This document shows positions 1 through 7,910 of a stretch of DNA of 32,305 nt, in pieces (within the stretch, counting starts at the first letter, position 1; each line of letters begins with the position of its first letter). The notes below the pieces were generated by a model, which did not search any database, was not told where the DNA came from, and saw only the letters and a list, made by a program, of their open reading frames with translations. Location: positions 1 to 32,305 of IMG/VR virus record IMGVR_UViG_3300035670_000855; one strand, 5' to 3'. The position numbers and the translations under genes were made by a program. The stretch is from a virus.

Positions 1-746
1 GGCGTGCCTTCGACACTGCGATCTTGCCGCTTCATATCAAACGAGCGAGGTCCGATATGGTCGGCGACTTCGGAAGATTCCACAAGCCGATTCACGACTT
101 CGAGTTCCTCCTTCGTGATCGGGCGAACTGCTTGGAACAGCAGTTTCGGCACCGGGCTCTTCACGTCGAATTTGAACTCGGTGATGACCCGCTCGATGGC
201 GATCTTGAAGCCCGCCAGTTTCCGGGCGTACTCCTGCAGGCTGCTGTACCGCCCTGCGCCTTCGCCAAAGATCGAGGTCGCTGGGATGTTGATTCCGTAC
301 ACGCCACCTTCGATGTCGCCATCGAGCACGACTGCGAGCCGTGCGCTGTACCGGCAGGCGCGGCTGTTGTTCTTGCCGGAACCCTTGATGTTCTGCGGGC
401 AAGTCGCGCACGACTTGGCTTGCGGCTCCGGGGCCTTGCCTGCTGGCGAGACGCCGTCGTCAGACCAGCATACGGGCGAGGAGTCCACGCCGTCGACATA
501 CTCACCGTCGTAAAACGTGCGCGCGAACGTGGGCGCAGCGCCGACAACGATGAAGTTCATGGAGCGGTCTTCGTTTACCGCCAGTTCCTGCCCGCCGACG
601 ATCATGCGGAACACGGAGCCCTTGATGCTGATCCGGCGGGAATCGCTTCCACCAGCCAGCGCAGCGGTCGTGGCACTGGCACCATTGTCAATCAGGTACG
701 CAGGAATCCGCGCATCCGAGGCGAACAGACTCAGTTCTTTGCTCAT
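1..746 (-). CDS. Conserved phage protein, 3' end outside the window
   Basis: Reading from an ATG at 746 the frame is open to the window edge (about 248 codons), so the C-terminus is missing. The N-terminus MSKELSLFASDARIPAYL and the stretches RISIKGSVFRMIVGG and AVNEDRSMNFIVVGAAP resemble a family common in phage replication modules, usually annotated only as hypothetical. Cysteines in CATCP, followed by NIKGSGKNNSRACRY, could bind a metal. The start overlaps the stop of the upstream HTH gene by four bases (ATGA), so translation is probably coupled. Its place beside helicase and polymerase genes suggests a role on DNA, perhaps single-strand binding. That function is inference only. Confidence 0.75.
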   Translation of the reverse strand, partial: MSKELSLFASDARIPAYLIDNGASATTAALAGGSDSRRISIKGSVFRMIVGGQELAVNEDRSMNFIVVGAAPTFARTFYDGEYVDGVDSSPVCWSDDGVSPAGKAPEPQAKSCATCPQNIKGSGKNNSRACRYSARLAVVLDGDIEGGVYGINIPATSIFGEGAGRYSSLQEYARKLAGFKIAIERVITEFKFDVKSPVPKLLFQAVRPITKEELEVVNRLVESSEVADHIGPRSFDMKRQDRSVEGT

Positions 747-940
747 TCTTCTACTCCGGGGTTATTGACCTGCTCGCTTTCAGATACGAAATTCTGAAGC
801 GTGCTTTTCTTGAAGAACACCTTCCGACCGAGACGGACGAAAGGCAGTTTGCCCTCGCGCTTCAACTTGTGAATCGCTGCGGGCGACAGTCGCAGCATGT
901 CTGCGGCTTCTTTCGTGGTGAGGATATCGATCTCGTTCAT
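743..940 (-). CDS. Excisionase-like helix-turn-helix protein
   Basis: A 65 aa protein whose N-terminus DILTTKEAADMLRLSPAAIHKL and following KREGKLPFVRLGRKVFFKKSTL match the MerR/excisionase-type HTH_17 pattern: helix, turn, recognition helix, then a basic beta wing carrying the 'GRKVFF' signature. Such proteins bind short operators and act as excisionases or small regulators. No integrase is visible here, so regulation or a structural role on DNA is likelier than excision. It overlaps the next gene by four bases and the upstream gene by four bases, so it belongs to the same transcript. Confidence 0.8.
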   Translation of the reverse strand: MNEIDILTTKEAADMLRLSPAAIHKLKREGKLPFVRLGRKVFFKKSTLQNFVSESEQVNNPGVEE

Positions 941-1329
941 TTGTTGCTCCGTCTCACAGTTATCGTGTATTCGCTATTGACATTTACGGGCGGTTTAGTG
1001 TCTGGGTTCTCCTCCAGAAACTGCTTCATGTTACCCTGATGGACACGCCGCTCCACCAGATCATAACCGTCAGGCCCGAGATCCACCAAGAAGTTTTTGA
1101 ACTCATCCCAGTTGGCAGCCCAGTACCGCGTTTTGATAGAGCGGATGACGGTTCCGCTTTTGGTTTTCAGGCTTTCCGTGCCTGTTTCGTTGGCGATCTT
1201 CAGCAACGCGCCGCGAATGACATCGAGCTTAGCATCAAGCTCGCCGACCTGCTTCTCGTGCTCACGCACCAGAGCGTCCTTGGTATCGCGGATCTTGATG
1301 AACACTTTAACCAGTTTCTCAGTATCCAT
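937..1329 (-). CDS. Coiled-coil phage protein of unknown function
   Basis: A 130 aa product. I chose ATG 1329 (MDTEKLVKVFIKIRD) over the TTG five codons upstream because a GGAG sits 6 bases before it. Residues ~5-50 are charged, heptad-like helix (DALVREHEKQVGELDAKLD). The C-terminal half has the conserved-looking pieces SGTVIRSIKTRYWAANWDEF, ERRVHQGNMKQFLEENPD and NSEYTITVRR. I recognise this architecture from other phage replication modules, where it has no assigned function. It lies directly after the helicase gene and overlaps the HTH gene by four bases. A host-nuclease inhibitor role (Gam-like coiled coil) is conceivable but unsupported. Confidence 0.75.
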   Translation of the reverse strand: MDTEKLVKVFIKIRDTKDALVREHEKQVGELDAKLDVIRGALLKIANETGTESLKTKSGTVIRSIKTRYWAANWDEFKNFLVDLGPDGYDLVERRVHQGNMKQFLEENPDTKPPVNVNSEYTITVRRSNK

Positions 1330-1345
1330 GTCGTGCTCCAGCAAT

Positions 1346-2899
1346 CTAGGTATGTATGGCTTCTTCGTACAGTGACGTTAGTAGTTTCTGTGTCACTTCG
1401 CGTGATTCTAGCGCATCATATAGTTTCTTTTCAACTGGTGATCCATATATTTTTATTATCGTCATTTTGTTCTTCTGCGACGGGCGGTTGATGCGCTCGT
1501 TCGCCTGCAACCACGTCTCGACAGACGCCACAGGCCCGAACCACACGATCGTATCCGCAGCCGTCAGCGTGACCCCGTGCGAGGCCGACTGGGGCTGGAT
1601 GACCAGCACCCGAGGATCTTCTGTCTGCTGGAAGTCATCGAATATTCGGCGTCGCGCATTCAGCGACACGGCACCACTGATCACTTCAGTGCTTATCCCA
1701 GCTTTGCGAAGCGCGTCCGTCACGATGTCGATCGCGTGCCTGAACGGAACAAACACAAGCGTCTTCGCCGTGGCGTTCTCGACGATGTCGATGACCTCCT
1801 GAATCCTAGCGCTCGCGTCGAACTGCACGACCTCGCCAGTATCGGAATACACCGCACCTGCTGACAGTTGCAGCAACTTGTTCATTCCCGCCGCTGCGTG
1901 GACCGCAGTGATCTGCTCGCCTGCTGCTTCAATCAACGCCCGCTTTTTCATCGCCGCGTAGAACTTCGCCTGCTGCGCGCTCAAAGGCACCAGTCGCGTC
2001 TGGTACGTCACTGGCGGCAGGTCGAGGCAGTCTTCTTTGGTGAACCGGATCGCCGGTTGCAACGCGAGGTTCACCAGCTTCGTGGATCGGGGATGCGGTT
2101 CCCACCGAAACGCGGAGAGCTTGACCATGACCGCGTCGCGCCACGCGCCAAAAAACTTGGGAACATTCTGAGGTACGGTCATCTTCGCGAGGCCATAGGC
2201 ATCCAGCGGCGACTGCGCGGCGGGCGTACCTGTCAGCATCCAGACTTTCGTGCTGGGCGTGATGAGGCTGTTGGTTGTTTTCCATCGCCGAGTCGTAGCA
2301 GTCTTAACGTAGTTCGCCTCATCGATGACGATCAGGTCGAACCCATACGCCGCGAGTTCCTTGCGAACAACTGGGACGCCGTCGTAGTTGATGATGACGA
2401 ACTCGTAGTCACCCGCGAGCACCTTCTGCCGTTGTTCGCGAGATCCATGACAGATCGCCGCCGTGCGGTGCATGGCCGTGCGGAAGATCTCATCGAGCCA
2501 CGTCGGCATGACTGACACGGGGCAGAGCACCAAGACGCGGGTTACGTCCTTCTTGCGCAGCAGATAGTCTGCCGCCCAGATGACTGACTTGGTTTTGCCA
2601 GTCCCTTGCGAGTTGAAGCAGAACGCCCTTGGGTGCGCGGCCAGAAACGCAGCAGTCGTTTTCTGGTGCTCGTAGGGTTTCTCAAATCCGGGCCAGTCGT
2701 ACTCGCGTTCGATGGGCGCGAGCATTTTACGCACGCCAAGCGACGAGAGCTTGCGTGCGTTCTCCAGCGTCCAGTGAATCAGTACTTTGTGCAGGCCGTT
2801 GGTAGTCTGCCCAACGACTGCACTTTTTCCGATGTTGTTCGTAATCAGGTCAGGGGATTTTACCGTTAGCAGCACTGCCCGGTTGTCGATTATTTGCAT
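1346..2899 (-). CDS. SNF2-type superfamily 2 helicase
   Basis: A 517 aa DNA-dependent ATPase of helicase superfamily 2. Residues 97-104 (NSQGTGKT) form Walker A. A variant DEAH box reads DEAN (193-196), motif III is LTGTP (222-226), and motif VI is QANERINRPSQ near residue 470. The region LVLCPVSVMPTWLDEI (motif Ia) and VLVIQPQSASHGVTLTAAD (motif V) complete the two RecA-like lobes expected of SNF2/DEAD-like phage helicases. It probably remodels or unwinds DNA during replication or recombination together with the polymerase and nucleases encoded just upstream. Length is normal for phage members. The ribosome binding site is weak, so the exact start is less certain than the identity. Confidence 0.93.
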   Translation of the reverse strand: MQIIDNRAVLLTVKSPDLITNNIGKSAVVGQTTNGLHKVLIHWTLENARKLSSLGVRKMLAPIEREYDWPGFEKPYEHQKTTAAFLAAHPRAFCFNSQGTGKTKSVIWAADYLLRKKDVTRVLVLCPVSVMPTWLDEIFRTAMHRTAAICHGSREQRQKVLAGDYEFVIINYDGVPVVRKELAAYGFDLIVIDEANYVKTATTRRWKTTNSLITPSTKVWMLTGTPAAQSPLDAYGLAKMTVPQNVPKFFGAWRDAVMVKLSAFRWEPHPRSTKLVNLALQPAIRFTKEDCLDLPPVTYQTRLVPLSAQQAKFYAAMKKRALIEAAGEQITAVHAAAGMNKLLQLSAGAVYSDTGEVVQFDASARIQEVIDIVENATAKTLVFVPFRHAIDIVTDALRKAGISTEVISGAVSLNARRRIFDDFQQTEDPRVLVIQPQSASHGVTLTAADTIVWFGPVASVETWLQANERINRPSQKNKMTIIKIYGSPVEKKLYDALESREVTQKLLTSLYEEAIHT

Positions 2900-2927
2900 G
2901 ACATACTCTAGGTTTCATCAAGGCGCA

Positions 2928-3185
2928 CTACTTTATTTTAGCGTTTTTTGTGCGCTTGTACGATCTATTTTTGTTGGCATCCACTGCGCGCAGATTGCCG
3001 CGCCCGTTGCCGCCGCCCTTCGATAGCGGGCGCTTGTGGTCGACATCCTTGCCGTCGCCCTTCTGGACGAGGCCTTCTTTTTTCAGTTGATACCGCGCAC
3101 GGTTGCGGGCCGCGCGCCGCGCCTTCACTTCAGGCTGGCCGTCATACTTGCGTTCGAGGTCGTATCTGCGTGGGTTGCGGGGCAT
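2928..3185 (-). CDS. HNH endonuclease
   Basis: An 85 aa protein with a compact HNH motif: KDVDHKRPLSKGGGNGRGNL followed by RAVDANKNRSY, giving the DH pair, the central Asn and the terminal N/K-N residues. The N-terminus is basic (RKYDGQPEVKARRAARNRAR) and probably contacts DNA. I use ATG 3185, which has GAGGT four bases upstream, rather than the GTG two codons earlier. It sits between the helicase and a small hypothetical gene inside the replication operon. It could be a free-standing homing-type nuclease or a phage nuclease for recombination or host DNA breakdown. The zinc-binding cysteines seen in some HNH proteins are absent. Confidence 0.85.
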   Translation of the reverse strand: MPRNPRRYDLERKYDGQPEVKARRAARNRARYQLKKEGLVQKGDGKDVDHKRPLSKGGGNGRGNLRAVDANKNRSYKRTKNAKIK

Positions 3186-3192
3186 ATGCACC

Positions 3193-3456
3193 TCAGTGAA
3201 CAGTTGAAGATCCGTCTTCAGCTAGCGTATCAAAATATTGGTTGATCGAATCGACGATCCGCTGCGTTAGCGCTTCAATTTGTTTTAACGACAGCAGTGT
3301 GGATCGCTGCCCACCCTGCACCCACAAGCCGCCATCAGGCAGTAGCATGACTTTGATGATGGCAATCGCGTTTATGTGGTCGAGCAGGGCGTCTTCAGGT
3401 GCTGTCACTTTGTCGAGCAGCGCCTTTACTGTTTCGTCGTCAATGTCGTTGAACAC
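3193..3456 (-). CDS. Small hypothetical protein, GTG start
   Basis: An 87 aa acidic protein beginning FNDIDDETVKALLDKV after the start residue, with IKVMLLPDGGLWVQGGQRS in the middle and a helical C-terminus. The start is set by a strong GGAGG (3463-3467) six bases before GTG 3456. Longer versions starting at 3510 or 3534 have no such site. The 5' end overlaps the last 31 bases of the nuclease gene. I do not recognise the family. It is co-transcribed with the replication genes. Confidence 0.6.
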   Translation of the reverse strand: MFNDIDDETVKALLDKVTAPEDALLDHINAIAIIKVMLLPDGGLWVQGGQRSTLLSLKQIEALTQRIVDSINQYFDTLAEDGSSTVH

Positions 3457-4121
3457 TTCGCGCCTCCACCGTTGTACTCGCACGTCGTGACTGGGCACCA
3501 CTGCTTGCATAGTCCATTCTGTTTCGCCGGCCAACTGTCGTGCTCATCCGCCGCCGCCAGTAGGTCTGCATCGGCGCACCACTTTGCCCAGATAGCCGGT
3601 GCGTCCTCCACGTTGTACACGCTCTTCACCAGCACCTTGGCCGCAGTGAACAACAACGCACCGCGCACGACCTTCACGCTCGGAAAGTGCGCGAACGTCA
3701 TTATCGCCATCAGTTCTAGCTGGCGTTTGTCCGGGTACTTGGCGCTGCCAGTCTTGTAGTCCACGCACCAAGCGAGTTTATCGTTAACGACCAGCAGGTC
3801 TGCAACGCCACGGTACAGTGCGCTCTTGTCGAAGAACTTGACGGGCTGCATGTCGCGCGTGACGCCCATCTTGTACTCGCAGAGCTTGGCACCGGGCAGC
3901 GCTTTGAGTCGATCCAGCGCCGGTTGTAGCTTGCTGAGATCCTCCGGCAACGGCTCGTCGTACCCGACGTACCGCTCTGCTTTCTCGTGGACATAGTTCC
4001 CGTACAGGATCTGCTCTGACTGGGTGAACGGGATCAGGTTGAGCACCTTCTCGACGTGGTGCTTCCGGGGGCAGGTGTGGAACGACTTGATCGAACTGAA
4101 CGACGTGGGCAGAACAGCCAT
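3426..4121 (-). CDS. PD-(D/E)XK exonuclease, Cas4/RecB-like with probable Fe-S cluster
   Basis: A 231 aa protein of the PDDEXK superfamily. Active-site residues can be placed at H45 (GNYVHEKAE), D108 (GVADLL), D121 and K123 (CVDYKTG), and Q134 (KRQLELM), matching RecB-family motifs. One cysteine near the N-terminus (C17, HTCPRKHH) and a cluster near the C-terminus (LCKQWCPVTTCEYN) resemble the four-cysteine iron-sulphur layout of Cas4 and AddB nucleases. The expected role is 5'-end or single-strand trimming during phage recombination and replication. It starts within the polymerase stop codon (TAATG), so the two are translationally coupled. No cas1, cas2 or array is nearby, so a CRISPR role is not implied. 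Confidence 0.88.
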   Translation of the reverse strand: MAVLPTSFSSIKSFHTCPRKHHVEKVLNLIPFTQSEQILYGNYVHEKAERYVGYDEPLPEDLSKLQPALDRLKALPGAKLCEYKMGVTRDMQPVKFFDKSALYRGVADLLVVNDKLAWCVDYKTGSAKYPDKRQLELMAIMTFAHFPSVKVVRGALLFTAAKVLVKSVYNVEDAPAIWAKWCADADLLAAADEHDSWPAKQNGLCKQWCPVTTCEYNGGGAKCSTTLTTKQ

Positions 4122-6037
4122 TATTTCGCATCCCCGTAAGTGTCCGCGATGTCGCCTTTGCCCCAGGTTATCAACTCAGGGAACCACGAGACGCCTGCGC
4201 GCATCACGTCCAACATGTAGTCCAACGCCTCCTGCGCATGCTCCTCTGGCTCGACCAGAACGATCTCGTCGTGGACTGTATGCACGACCGCGTAGCGCTT
4301 CTGCACAGTGAGGATCATATCTGCCATGACTTCGCGCGCGAGGTGCTGGACGCAGTTCTCCACCACCTTCGGCCCGGAGATGAACGTCTTCTTCGACCCG
4401 GTGCCGTACACCCAGCGCTTGCCGCCGCGTATCTCATCCGGCTCAGTGCGAAGGTCCGGGTAGTGTATGAACCCCTGCGGCGTCTTGATGCCACCCTTCG
4501 CCGTGACGCACAACCCCCACGGGTCGAGTTTAACACCCCCCTTGCCTTGCGCGATCAACTTCAGGCACTCACCTGCTCGCGACCAACCGCGCACAATGGA
4601 AGCATAGCGAGCGCGCCAAACCGTCACGGTGTCCTTGCTCTCAGTTTCCGAAAGCTCGACGCCACCCATGATCCTAGCAATGTTACGAAATGTTACATGC
4701 CCAGCACCGAACTGAAGACCCAACTGGGCGACCTTGCCCAACTGGCGCTCCTTCGACGTAATGTCACCCGGTGTTTTCTTGAAAAGCTTCGCCGCGAAGT
4801 CACGGTACAGGTCCGCTTCGCCGGGATCTTCGTCGTACAGCGCCATGCTGGCCTTCACCTTCCACAGGTAATGGCTCATGCGCAACTCGATGCCAGACAA
4901 GTCCGCAACGACGACCTTGCTACCAGTCGGCGCACGCAGGCAGCGACGCAGCGCATCCGACAACTTGGGCCTCGATGGATCGACGCGCGCGAGGTTCTGC
5001 TGGTTGAGACCCATCGCCCCGCTCCAACGCCCGGTGTTGTCGGCCCCGTAGTAGTTCAGCGCGATCGGCATCGTGCCGCCCGTCGCAGCGGCCACCTCGA
5101 GGAAGTTCTGTATCCGGGTGCCAAGCATGGTGCTCTTGACGCCCAGTCTCGCGGCTGCCAGCGCCGCAACGTCCGGGTTCTCGTGCTCGACCAGCGACTG
5201 CATGCCCTCATCGGTCTTGGACAGGGCGGGGATCATCTTCTCTGGGTTGGCAGGGGAGGGCTTCATCGGCACCTCGACACCTTTCATCTTCAACAGGTTG
5301 CTGAAGTTCGCCGAACTCGCCAGCATCTTGCGCGCCTGCTCAATCGCCGCCTCGTCATCCTGCTCCGCGAACGGATAGATGTCGGTGCCGATCTCCAGCA
5401 ACACCTTACGCTGCGCGGCAGCCAGCGCGTCCGCCGTGTTACGCAGCAGGTCCACATCCACTTCAAACGCCGGGCGCACCAGCATCTGGACGGTGGCATG
5501 GATCAGGCGCAGCGAGCGAGGGTCTACCAGCGGCAGCAGTTTCTTGAACAGTGCAAAGCAGATGTCGGTGTCGCGCTGGTTGTACGCTGTCATCGCCTCG
5601 CGCTCTGACTCAGTGAAGTCGGCGAGCCGCTTGCCCTTGGTGTTGGTCGCCTCAAGGTCGAGCTTGGAGCCCAACGAGAAGTGTTCAGCCAGTGCTTTGA
5701 GACTGCCACCTGCAGTCTTCGCAAGCCCAGCCTGCCGGGCCATCGCCAGCGTGCAGCCCCAGAGTTTAGGCGCAACACCCAGCCGCCACGCCAGCAGCAT
5801 CGAGTCGAACCCACTCATGTTGTGCCCGACGACGATACTCGTATCGACCGGCAGTGCTTCCAACGCCCAGCGCACGTTGCGCTCGCCGAAAAAGACTTCT
5901 GTGGGGCCGTCGTTGAACTTGATCGCAGCCGACTGGATCTCGGTGTCCGGGTGCAGGCAGTACACGATAGGATTCATAACCGACAGACTATGCGTCTGCG
6001 ACCAGTACGTCTCCAGATCAACCGTGATGATGTTCAA
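4121..6037 (-). CDS. Family A DNA polymerase with 3'-5' exonuclease domain
   Basis: A 638 aa replicative polymerase. The N-terminal proofreading exonuclease shows ExoI D7-L-E9, ExoII with D78 (GHNMSGFDS) and ExoIII Y152/D156 (AYNQRDTD). The polymerase domain shows motif A VVVADLSGIELR (D379), motif B R431-x3-K435-x3-L439-x3-F443-G, and motif C H589-D590-E591. There is no 5'-3' exonuclease domain, as usual for phage PolA. The residue equivalent to E. coli Pol I Phe762 is Leu439 (codon 4721-4723), a variant known in environmental phages. It overlaps the VRR-NUC gene by four bases and the Cas4-like gene by one, forming a compact replication operon. Confidence 0.96.
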   Translation of the reverse strand: MNIITVDLETYWSQTHSLSVMNPIVYCLHPDTEIQSAAIKFNDGPTEVFFGERNVRWALEALPVDTSIVVGHNMSGFDSMLLAWRLGVAPKLWGCTLAMARQAGLAKTAGGSLKALAEHFSLGSKLDLEATNTKGKRLADFTESEREAMTAYNQRDTDICFALFKKLLPLVDPRSLRLIHATVQMLVRPAFEVDVDLLRNTADALAAAQRKVLLEIGTDIYPFAEQDDEAAIEQARKMLASSANFSNLLKMKGVEVPMKPSPANPEKMIPALSKTDEGMQSLVEHENPDVAALAAARLGVKSTMLGTRIQNFLEVAAATGGTMPIALNYYGADNTGRWSGAMGLNQQNLARVDPSRPKLSDALRRCLRAPTGSKVVVADLSGIELRMSHYLWKVKASMALYDEDPGEADLYRDFAAKLFKKTPGDITSKERQLGKVAQLGLQFGAGHVTFRNIARIMGGVELSETESKDTVTVWRARYASIVRGWSRAGECLKLIAQGKGGVKLDPWGLCVTAKGGIKTPQGFIHYPDLRTEPDEIRGGKRWVYGTGSKKTFISGPKVVENCVQHLAREVMADMILTVQKRYAVVHTVHDEIVLVEPEEHAQEALDYMLDVMRAGVSWFPELITWGKGDIADTYGDAK

Positions 6038-6333
6038 AGCAGTTCCTCTAGGATGCTGAGTAGTTCGTCGACGTTGTGCCGATCAATCACCAGTGCGATG
6101 CCGTCAGCGTCGTCGATCTGTGCCAAGTTGTATTTTTGCAGTTCTGTTGGCGGGTTCTTGCTGGCGTCGTACTTCACCTCTATGCCGATGAACCGCCCAT
6201 TGTAGCATGCGACGATATCTGGCACCCCTGATCGACCGAATCCGTTGGCGACCGGGTAGAAGTAGTATGCACCCAGTGACTTCAGCTTTTTGACTACTTT
6301 CTCTTTTACTTTCTTCTCTGGCGTAGTCGCCAT
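6034..6333 (-). CDS. VRR-NUC domain nuclease
   Basis: A 99 aa protein matching the stand-alone VRR-NUC fold. The sequence KKLKSLGAYYFYPVANGFGR is followed by SGVPDIVACYNGRFIGIEVK, giving the PD...(D/E)XK catalytic set (D in VPDIV, E and K in IEVK). C-terminal QKYNLAQIDDADGIALVI fits the conserved 'Q...I...GG/DG' end. Family members cut branched DNA or Holliday-type junctions. ATG 6333 was chosen: it lies one base after the stop of the upstream gene and has GGGGA in front. The reading frame extends further upstream but only over the previous gene. Confidence 0.9.
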   Translation of the reverse strand: MATTPEKKVKEKVVKKLKSLGAYYFYPVANGFGRSGVPDIVACYNGRFIGIEVKYDASKNPPTELQKYNLAQIDDADGIALVIDRHNVDELLSILEELL

Positions 6334-6334
6334 G

Positions 6335-6580
6335 TTATCCCCGATACTCGCGGGGATCATCACCTACTGCCATGCGCAACCACCAAATGGCTTTGCGGAG
6401 ATCCTCATCCCCACCCTTGTTACGTTCGCGCCAGATGTACTGTAGCGCCTGTTGCTTGCATCCCCCACGAAACTCTTCTTCTGTCAGTGACGCCCGCATC
6501 GCATCGACGCACTCGATGTCGCCTTGGTTATAGTGCAGTGGTCTGTCCACTACGTCAAAGTCATCACTTGTCACCAGCAT
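6335..6580 (-). CDS. DUF3310 family protein
   Basis: An 81 aa protein with the full DUF3310 signature: RPLHYNQGDIECVDAM, then F-x-GG-x-K, then YIWRERNKGGDEDLRKAIWW. Phage members are sometimes called 'nucleotide kinase' by similarity to a T7-group protein, but the function is not established. ATG 6580 is preceded by GAGG at a workable distance. A GTG directly before it is the alternative. Its 5' end overlaps the preceding small gene by 17 bases and its stop is one base from the VRR-NUC start, so it is embedded in the replication operon. Confidence 0.88.
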   Translation of the reverse strand: MLVTSDDFDVVDRPLHYNQGDIECVDAMRASLTEEEFRGGCKQQALQYIWRERNKGGDEDLRKAIWWLRMAVGDDPREYRG

Positions 6581-6710
6581 CACGCCTGACCTCTGCTTCC
6601 AGTTTAGCCAACTTATTCATCAGCATATTGATCTCTATGCGGCGTTTAACGGCTGGGGCGAGTTGTTCCATAGCTGCGCGTATTCGTTTCAGCAGTTCTT
6701 CGTCTGTCAT
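6564..6710 (-). CDS. Small helical protein (48 aa)
   Basis: A short gene beginning MTDEELLKRIRAAMEQLAP and continuing as a charged amphipathic helix (EINMLMNKLAKLEAEVRRD). An AGGGA lies about six bases before ATG 6710. It overlaps the 3' end of the upstream zinc-ribbon gene by 65 bases in another frame and the DUF3310 start by 17 bases. Both partners look real, which is the main reason for caution. No family is recognised. Confidence 0.5.
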   Translation of the reverse strand: MTDEELLKRIRAAMEQLAPAVKRRIEINMLMNKLAKLEAEVRRDAGDK

Positions 6711-6888
6711 GTTGTCCCTTTAGCTGCATAGTCAACTCGGCAACCTGTAGTTTAAGCCGAAACACTTCATCCCGCAGCTTGTCTATCTGCTCATCTGGCG
6801 TGAGGCCGTGATCAACGCATACCGCGCAATACTGATCGCCTCTGGCACCGGGGATCTTGTGGTAGCAGCGCAGGCAATAGGCTGTCAT
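6646..6888 (-). CDS. Zinc-ribbon plus coiled-coil small protein
   Basis: An 80 aa protein. The N-terminus has two CxxC pairs (YCLRCYHKI and QYCAVCVDHG), a zinc ribbon. Residues ~30-60 are a heptad-rich helix (EQIDKLRDEVFRLKLQVAEL). The C-terminal ~20 residues are low-complexity and overlap the following small gene in another frame, so they may be poorly constrained. The start overlaps the upstream stop (ATGA). Probably a small DNA- or protein-binding factor; the function is unknown. Confidence 0.65.
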   Translation of the reverse strand: MTAYCLRCYHKIPGARGDQYCAVCVDHGLTPDEQIDKLRDEVFRLKLQVAELTMQLKGQHDRRRTAETNTRSYGTTRPSR

Positions 6889-7169
6889 CGCTGCTTAAAC
6901 ATCGCGTTGGTTTCGGCCAGCTCGGCCCGGAGTTTGTTGCGCTCGTCCATGAGACGGTCATGCATTTTGGTTGCGACATCCAGCAGGGCATTCAGGCGCT
7001 CGACCTCGGCGCGGAGGGTATCGCGCTCTGCTATGAGTGAGTCATAATGCGCAATCAGCGCCCGAAGCTGACTCGCATCAACTTTCACGCGAGGCAATCC
7101 AACAGTCATGCCGGCGCTTTGAGTGTTGTAAGCGTCGCTTACAAGCCGGCGGAGCGTGTCATGGCTCAT
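6885..7169 (-). CDS. Coiled-coil protein (94 aa)
   Basis: Predicted long coiled coil from about residue 35 to the end, with leucine/hydrophobic heptads in AERDTLRAEVERLNALLDVA and MDERNKLRAELAETN. The N-terminal third (MSHDTLRRLVSDAYNTQSAG) is polar. It overlaps its upstream neighbour by 11 bases and its downstream one by four. The neighbour 7159-7665 has similar ERLTAEVERL heptads, so the two may interact or derive from one another. No enzymatic motif is visible. Confidence 0.65.
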   Translation of the reverse strand: MSHDTLRRLVSDAYNTQSAGMTVGLPRVKVDASQLRALIAHYDSLIAERDTLRAEVERLNALLDVATKMHDRLMDERNKLRAELAETNAMFKQR

Positions 7170-7665
7170 CTTTCAAATACCCCATGTCCATAATTGTTCC
7201 GCGTAGCGCCAGTGCGTAGCCATGCAAATCCCAGTCGGTTTTTCTGTTTTTTGATAGCCGCAACATGGCGGCGGCTATCTCAGCAACTATGTTTAACGCC
7301 TCATCCATGTCCCGTACTGCGGAAACCATTCCGTTAAGCGCCACCTGATCTTTTGTGCGCCAGTTGCCAGGCGCGAGGGTAATTTCTCCAATTCGGAAGA
7401 GCGTCTCGGCCATACGCTCAGCATCGTTATAGATTTGTGCATAGCCTGCGCACGGGTCGCCGCCGTCCGGCATCATGCAATCTGGAAGAGTGGAAATGCT
7501 CTTGTTGCGCTCCGCCGTCAGCCGCTCGACCTCGGCGGTCAGGCGCTCGACCTCATCCTCTGCTTCGACAATCCGGTAGGCGCACTCGTCCAGATCGTCT
7601 TTTATCTTGTCCACAAGCGCAGCGGCGCGTTGTCGTTGTTCCAAATTTAATTTTACGTCGCTCAT
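7159..7665 (-). CDS. Coiled-coil phage protein (168 aa)
   Basis: I take ATG 7665 (MSDVKLNLEQRQRAAALV) because it overlaps the upstream stop as ATGA. The first half is coiled coil (DEVERLTAEVERLTAERNK). The second half, from LPDCMMPDGGDPCAGYAQI onwards, is helical (ALNIVAEIAAAMLRLSKNRK). No known family is recognised. It belongs to the run of small genes upstream of the replication module. Confidence 0.65.
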   Translation of the reverse strand: MSDVKLNLEQRQRAAALVDKIKDDLDECAYRIVEAEDEVERLTAEVERLTAERNKSISTLPDCMMPDGGDPCAGYAQIYNDAERMAETLFRIGEITLAPGNWRTKDQVALNGMVSAVRDMDEALNIVAEIAAAMLRLSKNRKTDWDLHGYALALRGTIMDMGYLKDEP

Positions 7666-7910
7666 CGCTTGCTCCTCTCGTGCCATGCGACAAGCGCATC
7701 CTGCGCGGCTGCGATCTGGTCTATTATTTCTTTATCCGTTGGTCGCGGATAGTCGAGTTGCCCGAGCATGTAGGCACACGCAGTATCTAGCGCAAGCTCT
7801 ACCTGATCGAATAGCTCCTCCGGAAGTCCGGCGTTCGACGTCAGGCGCTCGATGTCCAACGACATCTCGCCACCGCAGCAGTTTTGTAGGCCGCATTCAG
7901 GGCATCTCAT
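7662..7910 (-). CDS. Small Cys-rich N-terminus protein (82 aa)
   Basis: ATG 7910 has GAGGAG seven bases upstream, which decides the start over the longer frame. The product opens MRCPECGLQNCCGGE, a CxxC...CC metal-binding cluster. A helical acidic body follows (PEELFDQVELALDTACAYML, then KEIIDQIAAAQDALVAWHER). The 5' end overlaps the previous gene by 14 bases. The function is unknown. Confidence 0.65.
   Translation of the reverse strand: MRCPECGLQNCCGGEMSLDIERLTSNAGLPEELFDQVELALDTACAYMLGQLDYPRPTDKEIIDQIAAAQDALVAWHERSKR

Noticed and set aside
743-940. Excisionase implying a prophage
   Set aside because: The HTH_17 fold is shared by many regulators, no integrase or attachment core is visible, and the gene sits inside a replication operon.
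4238-5608. 456-codon open frame on the plus strand inside the polymerase gene
   Set aside because: It lies antisense to a polymerase with all motifs present, has no recognisable domain or start signal, and long antisense frames are expected in GC-rich coding DNA.
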